Shown here in pieces: positions 7,801-17,300 of a DNA stretch of 64,000 bases. The notes beneath the pieces are model-generated. The model was not told where the DNA came from. It did no database searches and was given only the letters and a program-made list of their open reading frames with translations. The stretch covers positions 1 to 64,000 of the forward strand of contig JAKIWE010000003.1 of the NCBI GenBank assembly GCA_022750195.1. The letters run 5' to 3'. Source of the DNA: Thermoplasmata archaeon. GTDB lineage: Archaea; Thermoplasmatota; Thermoplasmata; Lutacidiplasmatales; UBA184. Every line of letters begins with the position of its first letter. The stretch's first letter is position 1. A program made the position numbers and the translations under genes.

Positions 7801-9265
7801 CGAGCACCGTCCCGGTCGCGTTGACCGTGACGGAGGGGTTGTACATCTGGAAGCCGTGGAAATAATCGCTCAGCTCCGGGGCGATGACGTGGGGGCGTGA
7901 CCAGCTGGCCCCATCGGTCGACGAGTTGACGACGAACACCTGCTGGTAGCTCGCCGGGTAGCAGCCGTACGAGTAGCACTTCAGGATGACCTGAAAGGCA
8001 CCGTAGCTCAGGAGCAGCTGGCCGGTCGCCGCCCCGTAGGCGAGCTGGGGGGACGGGTCGTGGAACGGGTCTCGGTAGGCGACGAAGCCGGTCGCGTGAA
8101 CGGCCACGGCGTACGCAAACGTGGTGCCGTTATCGGTCGATCGCGCGACCTCGATGTCGGTGAAGTAGGTGTAGTTCGTGGTCGAGTAGGTCAGGTTGGT
8201 GCCGTAGGTGACGTAGAGCTCCCCGCCCGCCCCGACGATCACCTGCGGGTTGTAGGAGAAGCTCCATCCGGCGGAGCCGAACGACTGGAGGTCGATCTGG
8301 GCTCCCCAGCTCGCCCCGCCGTCCGTCGAGACCCGCAGATGGACCCCGGCCGAGGCGGTCGTCGAGTAGTACTCGTCCTTCGTGTCGTTCATCCACGTCA
8401 CGTAGACGGTCGACCCGGTCGCCGTCGCCCAGGGGCGCAGGGGCGCGAACGCCGAGGCGTTGAGCCCGGGGTTGCTCGAGGAGTTGAGCACCGTCGGCAT
8501 GGTCCAGGAGAGCCCGTTATCGTAGCTCTCGCGGACGACGAGGCGGTCGAACGGCACTGAGTAGCTGTACGGGCCCCACCCGCCGTAGGCGAGGCTGTTC
8601 GGAATCTGGACGGTGCTCGTGACGTTGAACTCGACGTAGGCAAGTACTAGCGTCCCGTTGGCGAGCGACGTCAAGCTCGGCGTCCAGGCGTCTGGGTAGT
8701 CGCTCGCGACCGTGCAATCCGGATTGCCGAGATAGCTCGGCGTCGTCCAGGTCGCTCCCCCGTCGCTCGAGCTGGCGAAGCCGATCTGCGTGACCGTGTA
8801 GTTCGTGACGTTGGTGCAGGTGGAGGTGTTCGTGTAGGCGGTGTAGGCGACCGCGAGCAGCCCGTTCGAGGTGTAGTTGAGCGACGGGTCGTTGGTGATG
8901 TTCCCGCACGTGTAACCCCCGTAGTAGTTCCGTAGGCACGGTAGGGTGTTGTTCGGCGGGTCGGGGATCTGCGCCGTCGTGAAGAACGTGCCGCGTCCGG
9001 AGGCGACCGGACCGGCGGCCGGATGGGGCGCCATCGGAGCGCCGGAGGCGAGCGGGTTGTGGCTGGACGCAGCGCTCCCCAGGTGCGTGGTCGCGGCAGG
9101 GAGGTAACCGAACGCCGGGCTGCCGACCGGCGCGTGACCGACGGCACCGAGAGCGGACGCCGACGGGAAGGCGAACACGGCGGCGAGCAGGATCACCGTC
9201 CAGGGCGTCGAGCGCGCGAGGAGGCGTCGCACGGCGGCGCGGAGCGCCGAGACGTTGCTCGTCAT
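4829..9265 (-). CDS. B1: giant membrane-anchored surface protein (Asp-box propeller + G-L-P and InlB-like repeats)
   Basis: 1478 aa. A signal peptide with basic N-region (RRLLAR) and hydrophobic core lies at residues 20-40. A propeller region at about 85-595 carries six Asp-box-like motifs (SSDGGATW, SYDNGLSW, STDGGASW, STDNGTTF, STDGASW, STDNGATF), consistent with a six-bladed sialidase-type fold; no sialidase F/Y-R-I-P motif is seen, so binding is likelier than catalysis. Residues 601-1410 alternate five 'ETGLP.G..W' repeats with four InlB-B-like repeats (FESWTGNG, FVSWTGDG, FVGWNGSG, FANWTGSG). A B-type signature with paired Cys ('WDNPYC', 'NYNITPDPGPNW') is at 701-730. One membrane helix at about 1426-1448 is followed by RRR and an acidic Pro/Gly tail. 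N-glycosylation sequons are very dense. The tail matches B2, whereas the membrane-proximal ectodomain is identical to B3: a mosaic. Convergent with the gene ending at 4739. Role (adhesion or recognition) is inferred. Confidence 0.92.
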   Translation of the reverse strand: MTSNVSALRAAVRRLLARSTPWTVILLAAVFAFPSASALGAVGHAPVGSPAFGYLPAATTHLGSAASSHNPLASGAPMAPHPAAGPVASGRGTFFTTAQIPDPPNNTLPCLRNYYGGYTCGNITNDPSLNYTSNGLLAVAYTAYTNTSTCTNVTNYTVTQIGFASSSDGGATWTTPSYLGNPDCTVASDYPDAWTPSLTSLANGTLVLAYVEFNVTSTVQIPNSLAYGGWGPYSYSVPFDRLVVRESYDNGLSWTMPTVLNSSSNPGLNASAFAPLRPWATATGSTVYVTWMNDTKDEYYSTTASAGVHLRVSTDGGASWGAQIDLQSFGSAGWSFSYNPQVIVGAGGELYVTYGTNLTYSTTNYTYFTDIEVARSTDNGTTFAYAVAVHATGFVAYRDPFHDPSPQLAYGAATGQLLLSYGAFQVILKCYSYGCYPASYQQVFVVNSSTDGASWSRPHVIAPELSDYFHGFQMYNPSVTVNATGTVLVEFTEYNESLCGPYIYGTTCGEQSQAFASSTDNGATFSSAITISSNMTLMPYYPDGEYDTLLAVGTNVYIGWTLDICLNPTVAYCTWPGYPGQGVTQIQVSRLFEGSGWDLNFTETGLQAGTGWSVSVQGNARSAVAPAPLQVSGIPDGSNVSFNLSNPAAGYGVRYFGALSLVSPTVITANTTVTDTFTEQVLVNITSVPFIPGSSPYGTYCGLLIWDNPYCAMINYNITPDPGPNWVSPGTSFVLNVTNRSQNCPAGFCYFNELNLSFESWTGNGAGSVNTSSNLTTITARGPINMTANFDLTGWCTVEKDPPYFSYDTCWKQNSSIAFHENGLPVGQNWTVSVQGSGAVTTITSNTSWIYVSGTATSKIAYYYVWTIPAGAGEYWVGTGTPASPVELPTDSIVNVQFQRELPSAAVFPLFVNQTGLPNGQSWAMSIGGNGYGVQGNATSFALRGGSYALNASPVYLTNGSGFYPSLLTTQPLVLNSSFTNYTTPANVPINGPTLAQFVYSPAFYLTLAAGAGGTVNQSSQWVKASRTVHLNATPDPGYSFVSWTGDGLGAVNSSNPAISVTPSGPVTEFAAFVHLPPSTWTVTVKGVGLPSTLAFTIGLGSRAYTGNGTFRVSGLSSGNYSVNVGYVYLNSSNETRYVPTVTQSSFAQTAGGALEVVANGYVNVTFAPEYLLTLSSTGNGTISPGAGTSWESPTATVMVSATPASHYKFVGWNGSGVGSVNSVAKTISLTLGSPVWETGQFLWAPNVAPKTYNLTVTESGLPSTAAWAATIGTTGAHGSGTGLTIAGLNGSYTVVVPPVYVGTDTRYVANVSGVTASLSVSVAANATVTVSFTEQFLVTVTSGSGGSASASPTAAGWVNAGATVTLSATPANASEVFANWTGSGTGAYTGALASTTLTVNGPVKETAAFAPVYPVKSTGSATAGEPLAFGLLAVLLVVGLLVGFLVFRRRSAPRAPSAAEPQPVEGESPEDGSGGPG
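4914..6194 (-). repeat. Near-identical 1.28-kb tract shared by B1 and B3 (copy 1)
   Basis: Matches 22917-24197 at a constant offset of 18003 bp with only a couple of differences, both close to the 3' end of the gene. It covers residues 1026-1452 of B1: the last repeats, the membrane helix and the RRRS stop-transfer. Similarity falls abruptly at 6194, where B1 reads GGCCTTCACC and B3 GGCCTGGACC. Confidence 0.93.
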
Positions 9266-12200
9266 GTCGATCCCCCGCCCGTCATGTCCTCCCCTGCGCT
9301 CGAACTCTCCATCGAACCTCCGTCGTGCACGTAATCACCCGAGGGCGCGGATCCCGCCCCGCTGGCCATCGGCTCGGAAGGCCCGCGCATCTCCGTCCCT
9401 CCACCGCCGCGGCCGCCACGCATTCGCGCGGCGAGCAGCCCAACGATGAGCCCGACCACCAACCCTACGACCGCCAGGCCCACCAGCAGCCCCGAGGAGG
9501 TGTACGCGCTCGACACCGTCTTCGCCGCCGGTGCCGGCGGCACGAAGGTCGCTACCTCGCTCACCGGAGCGTTCACGTGGATCTGGCTCTGGTTGAGCGG
9601 CCCGGTGTACGACCCCGTCCCGCTCCCCGTCCACCCCGCGAACAACGCCGGCGCCGTCGCGCTCGCCACCAGCGTCACCGACGAACCCGCCGCGAACCAG
9701 CCGTCCGAGCTCGGCGTGACCGTTCCCGGCCCCACCGCCCGGATGCTGAACCAGTAGTACGCGCCGAAGGCGACCTGCGAGCTGCCGTTCGCGCTCAGGT
9801 GCAACGGCGCCGGCGCCACCGGCCGCCACTCCGTCTGCCCGTCCGTGCTACTGACCGTGCTGACCGTGACCGCGTAGCTCCCCGCGAGCAGCCCCGTCAC
9901 GTTCAGGTAGTTCGTCTCCGACGAGTAGTCCACTCCGTTCAACGCCAGGCTCCAGCTCGTCCCCGCCGGGAACCCCGGCGTCGCCTGGAACGACCAGCTA
10001 TACCGCATCGGCGGTGGAATGATGATCGGCGCGAACACCGCGAGCTCGCTCACCGGCCCGAACAGTTGCACCTGCGGCTGCGCCTGCGCCCCGGTGTAGT
10101 TCCCGTTCCCCGTCCCGTTCCACCCCAGGAACTGGTAACCGGAGTTCGCGCTCGCTGCCAACGACACCAGCGCGCTGCTCGCTACCCACGACCCGTTCGA
10201 GATCACCGACGCGCCCACCACCGCTGAGATCGATCCCCCGGCGGTCGTGGACAACGTGAGGAAGTACTGCGGAGCGAAGTGCACCGTCGTCGCCGCGCCC
10301 CCGCACACCGTGCTCGGCGGGGCGACCGGGACATACCGCGTCTGCGCTGGGGTCCCGTTCGCATACTCGTACGGCAGGCCCAGACCGTAGGAGCCGCGCC
10401 CCCCGGAGACCGCGCACGAGTAGACCTGGCTCACGTTGATCTGCCAGTTCGTGGAGGAGTAGCCGACCCCGCCGACATACGCCGTCCAGCTCGTCCCGTT
10501 CGGGATCCCCATCTCCTGCACGGTGAGATTGAACCGAGCGCCCGGTAGGGGGACGAACGTCGCCGTCTCCACGACCGGCCCGTTGACCGTCACATTCGCC
10601 GTCGCGTTCATCCCGGTGTAGGAGCCGACGCCCGTCCCCGTCCACCCGGCGAAGGTGTAGCCGACGTTCGCCGCCGCCGTGAACGATTTCATCGTCCCGG
10701 GGGCGACCCAGAAGTCCGACGTCGCCGGGGAGACCCGACCGCCGAAGCCGGAGACGACCTGGAGCTGGAAGGCGGAGGAATAGTTGACCAGGTAGGTGCT
10801 CCCCGGGACGACGTCCACGGTCGCCGGGAGGGTGTCGGGCGTGTACCCGACGCTGCCGTTCTGCGCCGTCACCGGGAACGCCGCCTGCGTGAACGTGCCC
10901 GGGTGCGTCGTGATGTTGATCCACGGCGTCGTCGAGCTGTACAACGTTCCGTTAAACTCGAAGTTCCAGACCGTCCCCGCCGTGAACCCGTTCGCCTGGA
11001 ACGTGACGACGCCCGCCGGCGCCGAGAGGTTCTCGTAGGCGAAGGAGAGGTTGTCCGACGGAACATCGGGCACGAGCAGCGGGTTGCCGCCGTCGGAGCG
11101 GCCGATGTACTGCCAGCCGGACTTCGAGGAGTTCGCGGTGATGGAGTCCAGCCAGTGCGGCCCGGTCTGCACCTGATGGGCCGTGATGCTCTGGGTCGCC
11201 GGTCCGGAGTACGCCGCGCCGTCCAGGTTGAAGGAAAATACCGAGGTGGCGGGGAGACCGATCGCGTTGAACGAAACGTTGTAGATGCCGATCGGCAACG
11301 CCCACGCGGTCTCGTTCACCGGTCCGTTGAGCGTGAGGTTCGCGTCCGGCCCGAGACCGGTGAAGTTCGCGTTCCCGGAGCCGGTCCAGTAGTTGATGGG
11401 CGCGGAGCTGGTGTAGTACTCGTAGATCGGTGGCGACGCGGTCGGCGTGAGGTCCAGGTGCATCCCCAGGGGGAGGTACCAGGGGAAGACGCAGCCGTAG
11501 AAGTAGGAATTGACCGTGCCAAAGGCGGAGGTGTACCATTGGGCGTAGAAGTTGAAGCTGTGGCCGCTGGTGTTGTAGAGATCGAGGTAGAAGTTCTGGA
11601 GGTCCGGCGGCTGGATCGCGACGCTGAGCCCGACGAACTTCGTGAAGTAGAAGGTGAAGTTCGCCGCGGCGTACTCGACCAGCATCTGCTGGGGGTCGCT
11701 CACCCCGGTGTACTCCTCGTACCCCGTCCAGGTCCGGACCCCTGTCCACGCGACGAACACCGGCAGGCCGACCGGGAAGTTCGAGATCGTCGTGTTGTTG
11801 GTCGAGAGCGTGTAGTAGTTCACGCCGGCGTTGAACGACCAGGAGCTGCCGGGGGCGAGCCCGGTCTCCCAGACGGTAACGTTCACCGTGGGGCCGACAT
11901 ACACGGAGTCGACCTGGACGACGTTGTTGTAGTAGATGTCGGGGTAGAAGTAGCCGCTCACCAAGGTCATCACGTCCGCGACGAACAGCGCTCCCGTCGC
12001 GTTGAAGCCGACCGAGGCGGTGTAGCCGAGGTCGTTGTCCCCACCGAAGGTCTGCGGCTGGACCGTGAGCGGCCCCGGGGGCGTCCAACCGATACCGTTC
12101 GTGCTGGTCGTGAGCCACTGGCTGTAGGAGTAGCCGAGGTACGTGGAGTAACCGCAGTTCGCGTTCGAGTAGTTGTACTCCGTGTAGGTGAGGTAGACAG

Positions 12201-13668
12201 TACCGTCGTGGACGCCGAGGGCCGGCGTGAAGTAGCCTCCCTCGAAGATCTGGCCGTGCAGGATCTCCGGCCCGGAAGCGCGCCCGGAGACCCAGTTCAC
12301 TCCGGCGTTGGTGGAGACGCCGGCGAAGATGACGGCCTGGTCGAAGTTGTAGTAGATGTAGGTCGACAGCGCGTTGTACGATGCCTCCCACGCCACGTAG
12401 AGGTTGCCGGAGAGCGGGTCGTAGGCGATGGTCGTCGCCGGTGCGAACTCGAAGAGGAACGGCAGGAAGTTGCCGGTCGTGTAGCTGTAGGAGAAGTACT
12501 GCGGCTCGCCCTGGCCGAAGGCGACCGTGTACGGCCCGTTCCAGGTGGTTCCGTTGGTCGAGGAGGTCGCCACGACGATGTCCTCCCCGTAGGCGGGATA
12601 GAGGCCGCACTGAGCGATGCACGATCGGTTCGTGTCGTACGCCACGGCCACGAGGCCGGAAGAGGTGACGGTGATCGACGGGGAGTAGGAGGTGTTGTAC
12701 CAGGAGGTGTTCTCGCCGGCGAGCGTGTACGGGCCGTGCCAGGTCGTCCCCTGGTCGCTCGAGTAGAGCAGGTTGATCGAGACCGGGTACTCCGAACTCG
12801 GATAGGCGGGGATGATCGACGTGTTCCCGGCGCTCACGTTCTCGTAGACGATGTAGATGGTGTGGCCGAACGTGGCGATCGCCGGGCGGCTTACGTTGCC
12901 CGTGACCAGGGTGGTCGCATTGGAAAAGCTCGTCCCGTCGTTCGTCGAGTTGACGAACGCGAGCGCGTCATTGTATCGCGGATAGTAGTAGGCCAGCGGC
13001 GCGTAGAACGGGTAGTAGTTCATTTTGGACGCCGTTGAGTTCGCCTCGACGAACGCCCCGTCGATCGTCCCGGACGGCGCGACGGTGAACGACGGCTCGA
13101 ACTGCTGGGCGTACGGGCAGCTCTCGTTGATGTAGGTCGGGTTCCCGAAGGAGCTACCACCGTTGGAGGAGGAAGCGAACAGCACGCGGATGAACGTGTA
13201 CAGTGAGATGTTGATCGTGCCCGAGCCGTTCGCGTTCGGACCGGAGGTGACGCACGTCGAGGTGTTGTAGCTCGTGATCTGACTGAAGGTGATGCCCAGG
13301 TTGCCGCTCGACAGGTTGAGCAGCGAAGGGCTCTGCGACTGGCGGTCGCAGAAGAACTCGAACCCGAAGTAGCTCTGGCAGTTGGTGTAGCTCGAGGAGG
13401 CTTGAGAGAACGACGAGGTGTTCTGGAAAAAGGTTCCCGTGACGGTCGGCGAGCTCAGGGCCCGCACGCCGTGATTTTCCGGCGCCGCCGGAACGACCGC
13501 GGCCGACGGGTGCGCGACCCGGTGCGGCGCGGCCGCGAGCCCCGCCGAGGGCCCGTGCCCGAGCAGCCCCGGTGTCGGTAGCAGTACCGCGACCAGCGCG
13601 ATGGCGGCGAGCGCCGCCCAGTTCGTTCGGACCCAGCGTACGGAATATCCTCCGCCCGGCGAGGACAT
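9262..13668 (-). CDS. A1: giant membrane-anchored surface protein, partner type A
   Basis: 1468 aa. Hydrophobic signal segment at residues 17-37. Six Asp-box-like motifs mark a propeller at about 75-595: SSNGGSSF near 168, STNDGTSF 241, SSDQGTTW 303, STNGTTW 370, STNAGVNW 452, STNGIGW 522. Five G-L-P-type repeats start near 601, 803, 893, 1053 and 1231, interleaved with four InlB-like repeats near 760, 1003, 1178 and 1342. The A-type signature 'GC.FPWYLP' is at 725-733. The membrane helix is at about 1393-1415, with a Gly/Ser-rich cytoplasmic tail of about 50 residues. The ATG at 13668 lies 26 bp downstream of the shared promoter box, implying a leaderless transcript; the stop overlaps the B1 start (ATGA), so A1 and B1 are probably translationally coupled. 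Residues about 1080-1420 are identical to A3. Extracellular and single-pass; ligand and function unknown. Confidence 0.92.
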   Translation of the reverse strand: MSSPGGGYSVRWVRTNWAALAAIALVAVLLPTPGLLGHGPSAGLAAAPHRVAHPSAAVVPAAPENHGVRALSSPTVTGTFFQNTSSFSQASSSYTNCQSYFGFEFFCDRQSQSPSLLNLSSGNLGITFSQITSYNTSTCVTSGPNANGSGTINISLYTFIRVLFASSSNGGSSFGNPTYINESCPYAQQFEPSFTVAPSGTIDGAFVEANSTASKMNYYPFYAPLAYYYPRYNDALAFVNSTNDGTSFSNATTLVTGNVSRPAIATFGHTIYIVYENVSAGNTSIIPAYPSSEYPVSINLLYSSDQGTTWHGPYTLAGENTSWYNTSYSPSITVTSSGLVAVAYDTNRSCIAQCGLYPAYGEDIVVATSSTNGTTWNGPYTVAFGQGEPQYFSYSYTTGNFLPFLFEFAPATTIAYDPLSGNLYVAWEASYNALSTYIYYNFDQAVIFAGVSTNAGVNWVSGRASGPEILHGQIFEGGYFTPALGVHDGTVYLTYTEYNYSNANCGYSTYLGYSYSQWLTTSTNGIGWTPPGPLTVQPQTFGGDNDLGYTASVGFNATGALFVADVMTLVSGYFYPDIYYNNVVQVDSVYVGPTVNVTVWETGLAPGSSWSFNAGVNYYTLSTNNTTISNFPVGLPVFVAWTGVRTWTGYEEYTGVSDPQQMLVEYAAANFTFYFTKFVGLSVAIQPPDLQNFYLDLYNTSGHSFNFYAQWYTSAFGTVNSYFYGCVFPWYLPLGMHLDLTPTASPPIYEYYTSSAPINYWTGSGNANFTGLGPDANLTLNGPVNETAWALPIGIYNVSFNAIGLPATSVFSFNLDGAAYSGPATQSITAHQVQTGPHWLDSITANSSKSGWQYIGRSDGGNPLLVPDVPSDNLSFAYENLSAPAGVVTFQANGFTAGTVWNFEFNGTLYSSTTPWINITTHPGTFTQAAFPVTAQNGSVGYTPDTLPATVDVVPGSTYLVNYSSAFQLQVVSGFGGRVSPATSDFWVAPGTMKSFTAAANVGYTFAGWTGTGVGSYTGMNATANVTVNGPVVETATFVPLPGARFNLTVQEMGIPNGTSWTAYVGGVGYSSTNWQINVSQVYSCAVSGGRGSYGLGLPYEYANGTPAQTRYVPVAPPSTVCGGAATTVHFAPQYFLTLSTTAGGSISAVVGASVISNGSWVASSALVSLAASANSGYQFLGWNGTGNGNYTGAQAQPQVQLFGPVSELAVFAPIIIPPPMRYSWSFQATPGFPAGTSWSLALNGVDYSSETNYLNVTGLLAGSYAVTVSTVSSTDGQTEWRPVAPAPLHLSANGSSQVAFGAYYWFSIRAVGPGTVTPSSDGWFAAGSSVTLVASATAPALFAGWTGSGTGSYTGPLNQSQIHVNAPVSEVATFVPPAPAAKTVSSAYTSSGLLVGLAVVGLVVGLIVGLLAARMRGGRGGGGTEMRGPSEPMASGAGSAPSGDYVHDGGSMESSSAGEDMTGGGST
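9430..10430 (-). repeat. Near-identical 1.0-kb tract shared by A1 and A3 (copy 1)
   Basis: Matches 27460-28460 at an offset of 18030 bp; I noticed a single substitution inside (10389 versus 28419). It covers A1 residues about 1080-1413, that is the last two repeat pairs and the membrane helix. High but imperfect similarity continues a further 350 bp upstream. Confidence 0.92.
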
Positions 13669-13693
13669 AATCGGCGGGGACCGGGTCGCCTGT

Positions 13694-13706
13694 CAAATAC
13701 CTTTAC
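13694..13706 (-). promoter_or_regulatory. Promoter of the A1-B1 operon (shared box)
   Basis: Reads GTAAAGGTATTTG on the minus strand, 26 bp from the ATG of A1. The same 12-13 bp recur at the same distance before A2, A3 and A4 while the surrounding spacer sequence differs, so the box is under constraint. Interpreted as BRE/TATA element giving a leaderless mRNA. Confidence 0.75.
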
Positions 13707-13772
13707 GAAGGCTCCGAGAGCGCTTGGGGGTCGTCCGACGGGGGTGGGGGGTTCCCGCCCGGCCGAGGGGCC

Positions 13773-14311
13773 CTAGCCCGGTCCGCCCGACCCGTCCTCG
13801 GGGCTCTCGCCCTCGACCGGCTGCGGCTCGGCCGCGCTCGGCGCTCGCGGCGTGCTGCGCCGGCGGAACACCAGGAAGCCGACCAACAGCCCTACGACCA
13901 GCAACACCGCCAACAGTCCGAACGCCAGCGGTTCGCCCGCCGTCGCGCTCCCCGTGCTCTTCACAGGGTACACGGGTGCGAACGCTGCCGTCTCCTTGAC
14001 CGGCCCGTTGACCGTCAGCGTCGTGCTCGCGAGCGCTCCGGTGTAGGCCCCGGTCCCGCTCCCGGTCCAGTTCGCGAACACCTCGCTCGCGTTCGCCGGC
14101 GTAGCGCTCAATGTCACCGTCGCCCCGGCGTTCACCCAGCCGGCGGCCGTCGGGCTCGCGCTCGCGCTCCCTCCGGACCCGCTCGTCACCGTCACTAGGA
14201 ACTGCTCGGTGAAGCTCACCGTCACCGTGGCGTTCGCCGCCACCGACACCGACAGGCTCGCCGTCACTCCGCTCACGTTCGCCACGTACCGCGTGTCCGT
14301 CCCGACGTAGA
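13773..14311 (-). repeat. 540-bp near-identical 3' tract shared by B2 and B1
   Basis: Corresponds to 4829-5367 of B1 with only scattered substitutions, the core 13984-14311 being identical by eye. It covers the last InlB-like repeat, membrane helix and tail. Because B3 shares the core but not the tail, B1 is a composite of B2-like and B3-like sequence. Confidence 0.85.
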
Positions 14312-17300
14312 CCGGCGGAACGACCACCGTGTACGAACCGTTCAGGCCTGCGATCGTCAGCCCCGTGCCGCTCCCGTGCGCACCCGTCGTGCCGACGCTC
14401 GCGACCCAGCTCGCCGTTCCCGGGAGTCCGCTCTCGGTGACCGTGAGTTGGTAGGTCTTCGGCGCGACGTTCGGCGCCCACAGGAACTGCCCCGTCTCCC
14501 ACACGGGCCCACCGAGCGTCAGCGACACGGTGCGGGCGGTCGAATTGACCGACCCGGTCCCGGAACCGTTCCAACCGACGAACCGGTAGTGGGGGTCCGG
14601 CGTGGCGCTCACCGTTAGCGTCGCCGACGGCGACTGCCAGAAGGTACCGGCCGCCGGGTTGATCGTTCCGTTCCCCGTCGAGGAAAGGGTCAGCAGATAC
14701 TGAGGCGCGAACGTCACGTTCACGTACCCGTTCGCCACGATCTCCAACGCTCCTCCCGCCGTCTGTCCGTAGGAGCTCTGCGTCGCGGTCGGAACGAAGC
14801 GCGTCAGGTTCGAACTGTTCAGGTAGACGAACCCGACGTGCACGGTGTAGTTGCCGGACGCGAGCCCGCTCACCCGGAAGCTGCTGTTGCCCGAGTAGGC
14901 GTGCGCTCCGAATCCGACCGAGTAGGCGAGCGTGATCGGCAAGCCGGTCTCCTGGACGGTCACGGTCCACGTAGGGTTCGGGATCGGCGTGAACGACGCG
15001 AACTCCGAGATCGCGCCGGAGGGGATCACCGTGATCGCGGGGTGCGTCGAGTTGACCGCGCCCGGCCCGAACCCGTTCCAGCCGACGAAGGAGAATCCGG
15101 GGTCGGGCGTCGCGTTCAGGTGGAGCGAACGGCCCTGCTGGACCCACTGGCTCCCGTTGGTGACCGTGCCCCCGGAGCCGGCCGTGACGGTGACGTAGCT
15201 CGCCGGCGTGAACAGGAACTCCGCCAGCGTCGGTCCGTCGACCACCACCGTCGCCGGGGTGCTCACGACCTGCCCGGTCGAGTTCTCGACGAGCGGGGTG
15301 ACGTTGACCGAATTGGCGAACAGCGCAGTGCCGTTCGCGTAGTAGACCGGCGAGCTGTTCAGCGCGTAGCTGCCCCCGGTAAGGGAGAACGAGGTGGAGC
15401 CCGTCACGACCCCGAAGCCGAGGTTGCCGAGGGTCAGGGACCAGTTGGTACCCGGGGGGAGGCCGCTCGCGCTCGCGACCAGGGGGAACTCGGCCGAGGT
15501 CGCGGGCTCGCGCACGAAGTTCACAAGGACGATCGCGTCCGCCGGGAGCTCGACCGGGGAGGGGGGGTTCCCTTCGCCGACCCAGTAGTCGCCCGCGCCG
15601 GAGGGGATCGACCAGACGTAGTAGCTCGCGATCCGGCTCGTCGAGGTGCCGGAGACGTAGATCCACGGGGTGCTGCTCGAGACCGTCGTGCTGTTGCCGG
15701 AACCGAGGACCGTTACCGTCCAGCTCTGGCCGGCCGGGAGGCCGGACTCGTGGAAGGCGATCGTCGAGTTCTGGGCGTAGCAGTGGTCGAAGGCGTACGC
15801 CGGATAGGTGTAGACATCGCACCAGCCGGTCAGGTCGAAGTTCGCGGTCTCGTTGATCGGCCCGCGGGCGACGATCGTCGTCAGGTTCGACGAGGTGTTC
15901 GTGCTCCCGGCGCCGGAGCCCGTCCACGATTCGAAGGAGAGGTTGAGCTCGGTGTAGTAGCAGTAGCCCGGGCCGGCGCAGAACTGCGGGATGGGGGTGA
16001 CGTTGAGCAGGAACGAGGCGCCCGGAGTGACCCAGTTCGGGCCCGGGAGGGGGGTGATGTTGTAGTTGATCATCGAACAGGCTGAGTTGTCCCAGTACAG
16101 CTGCCCGCAGTAGTTCCCGAAGGCGCCTTGCGTCGGGATGACCGGCAAGCTCGCGATGTTCACCAGCACCTGCTCGGAGTAGTTCTCGTAGACGAGCTGG
16201 GAGGCGGAGAAGCTCGCGGGCGAACTGACGGACGCGTTCGCGAAGTACCGGATCCCGTAAGCGCTCGAGGAGGAGGAGACCGCCCAAGAGAGGTTCTCGC
16301 CCGCGGGGACCCCCGAGACGACAAGGTTGGTCGGGGCGAGCGCGGAACGCACGTTGCCGAGGACCGAAACGCTCCAGGTGGTGCCGGTGACGAGCCCGCT
16401 CTCCTGGAAGGTGAGGGCGAAGCCGGTCCCGGCGAACTTCTCGGAGACCGTGACCTGGGCGGAGCCGGCCGCCTGGGCGTAGTCACAACCGAAGGTGGAG
16501 ACGTTCCACGTCGAGCAGAGCACGTGGACCCAGGCGAGCCAGACGTGAGAGCCGGCCGCGACCATCGTCGCGTACTCGCCGTCCCACTGGGCGCGCGTGT
16601 AGTAGCTCGCGTACGGCGTGAAGTTCCCCTCGAGCAGCACCGGCGGGGCGAAGCTTCGCCCCTGGTCGGTGCTGTTCGTGTACAGCTGCTGGATAGCGCC
16701 GCAGGCCGGGAGGCCCCCGACCATCGGAGCGCACCAGGAGCCGTTCGCGACGGAGAACTCGAGGTGGACGGTGCCCGAGGCGTCGACGGCGATCGCGGAG
16801 TTGTAGACGATGCTGTTCGTCCCATCGTTCGGGTTCATCAACGCCGGGTCCACGAGCCGGGTCGGCGACCAGGTGGCGCCGTGGTCGGAGGAGTTCGTGA
16901 CGTAGAGATCCGGCTGGATGTGCAACGAGCAGTAGCCGTAGGCGTCGCAGAAGTTCCCCATCCGACCGGCGGTGAAGACCAGGTACAGCTGGTGAGCGGC
17001 GGCGCCGTAGGCGAGCTGCGGCGACGGGTCGTTGAACGGGATCACCGGCGCGTCGAAGTTGTTCCAGCTAACGAAGGCGACCTGCTTGGAGGCGACGGCG
17101 TAGCTGAACGTCGTGCCGTTGTTCGTCGAGGCGGCGACGACGACGTCGACGGCGTCCGTGATCTGGCAGTTCCCTTGGTAGCAGAAGTTCTGGTACGAGT
17201 GGTTCGAGGCGTACGTCACGAACAGCTCGCCCGACGGCGCGACGATCACCGTGGGGTTCTCCGCCACCGAGTACGTGTCGGAGGAGAACGTCGTGAGGTC

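Noticed and set aside
13693-16287. An 864-codon minus-strand frame overlapping B2 out of frame
   Set aside because: Arg-rich frame-shifted shadow of B2; similar shadows recur over B1 (3843-6203) and B3 (22620-24644), so their length reflects base composition and repeat sharing.
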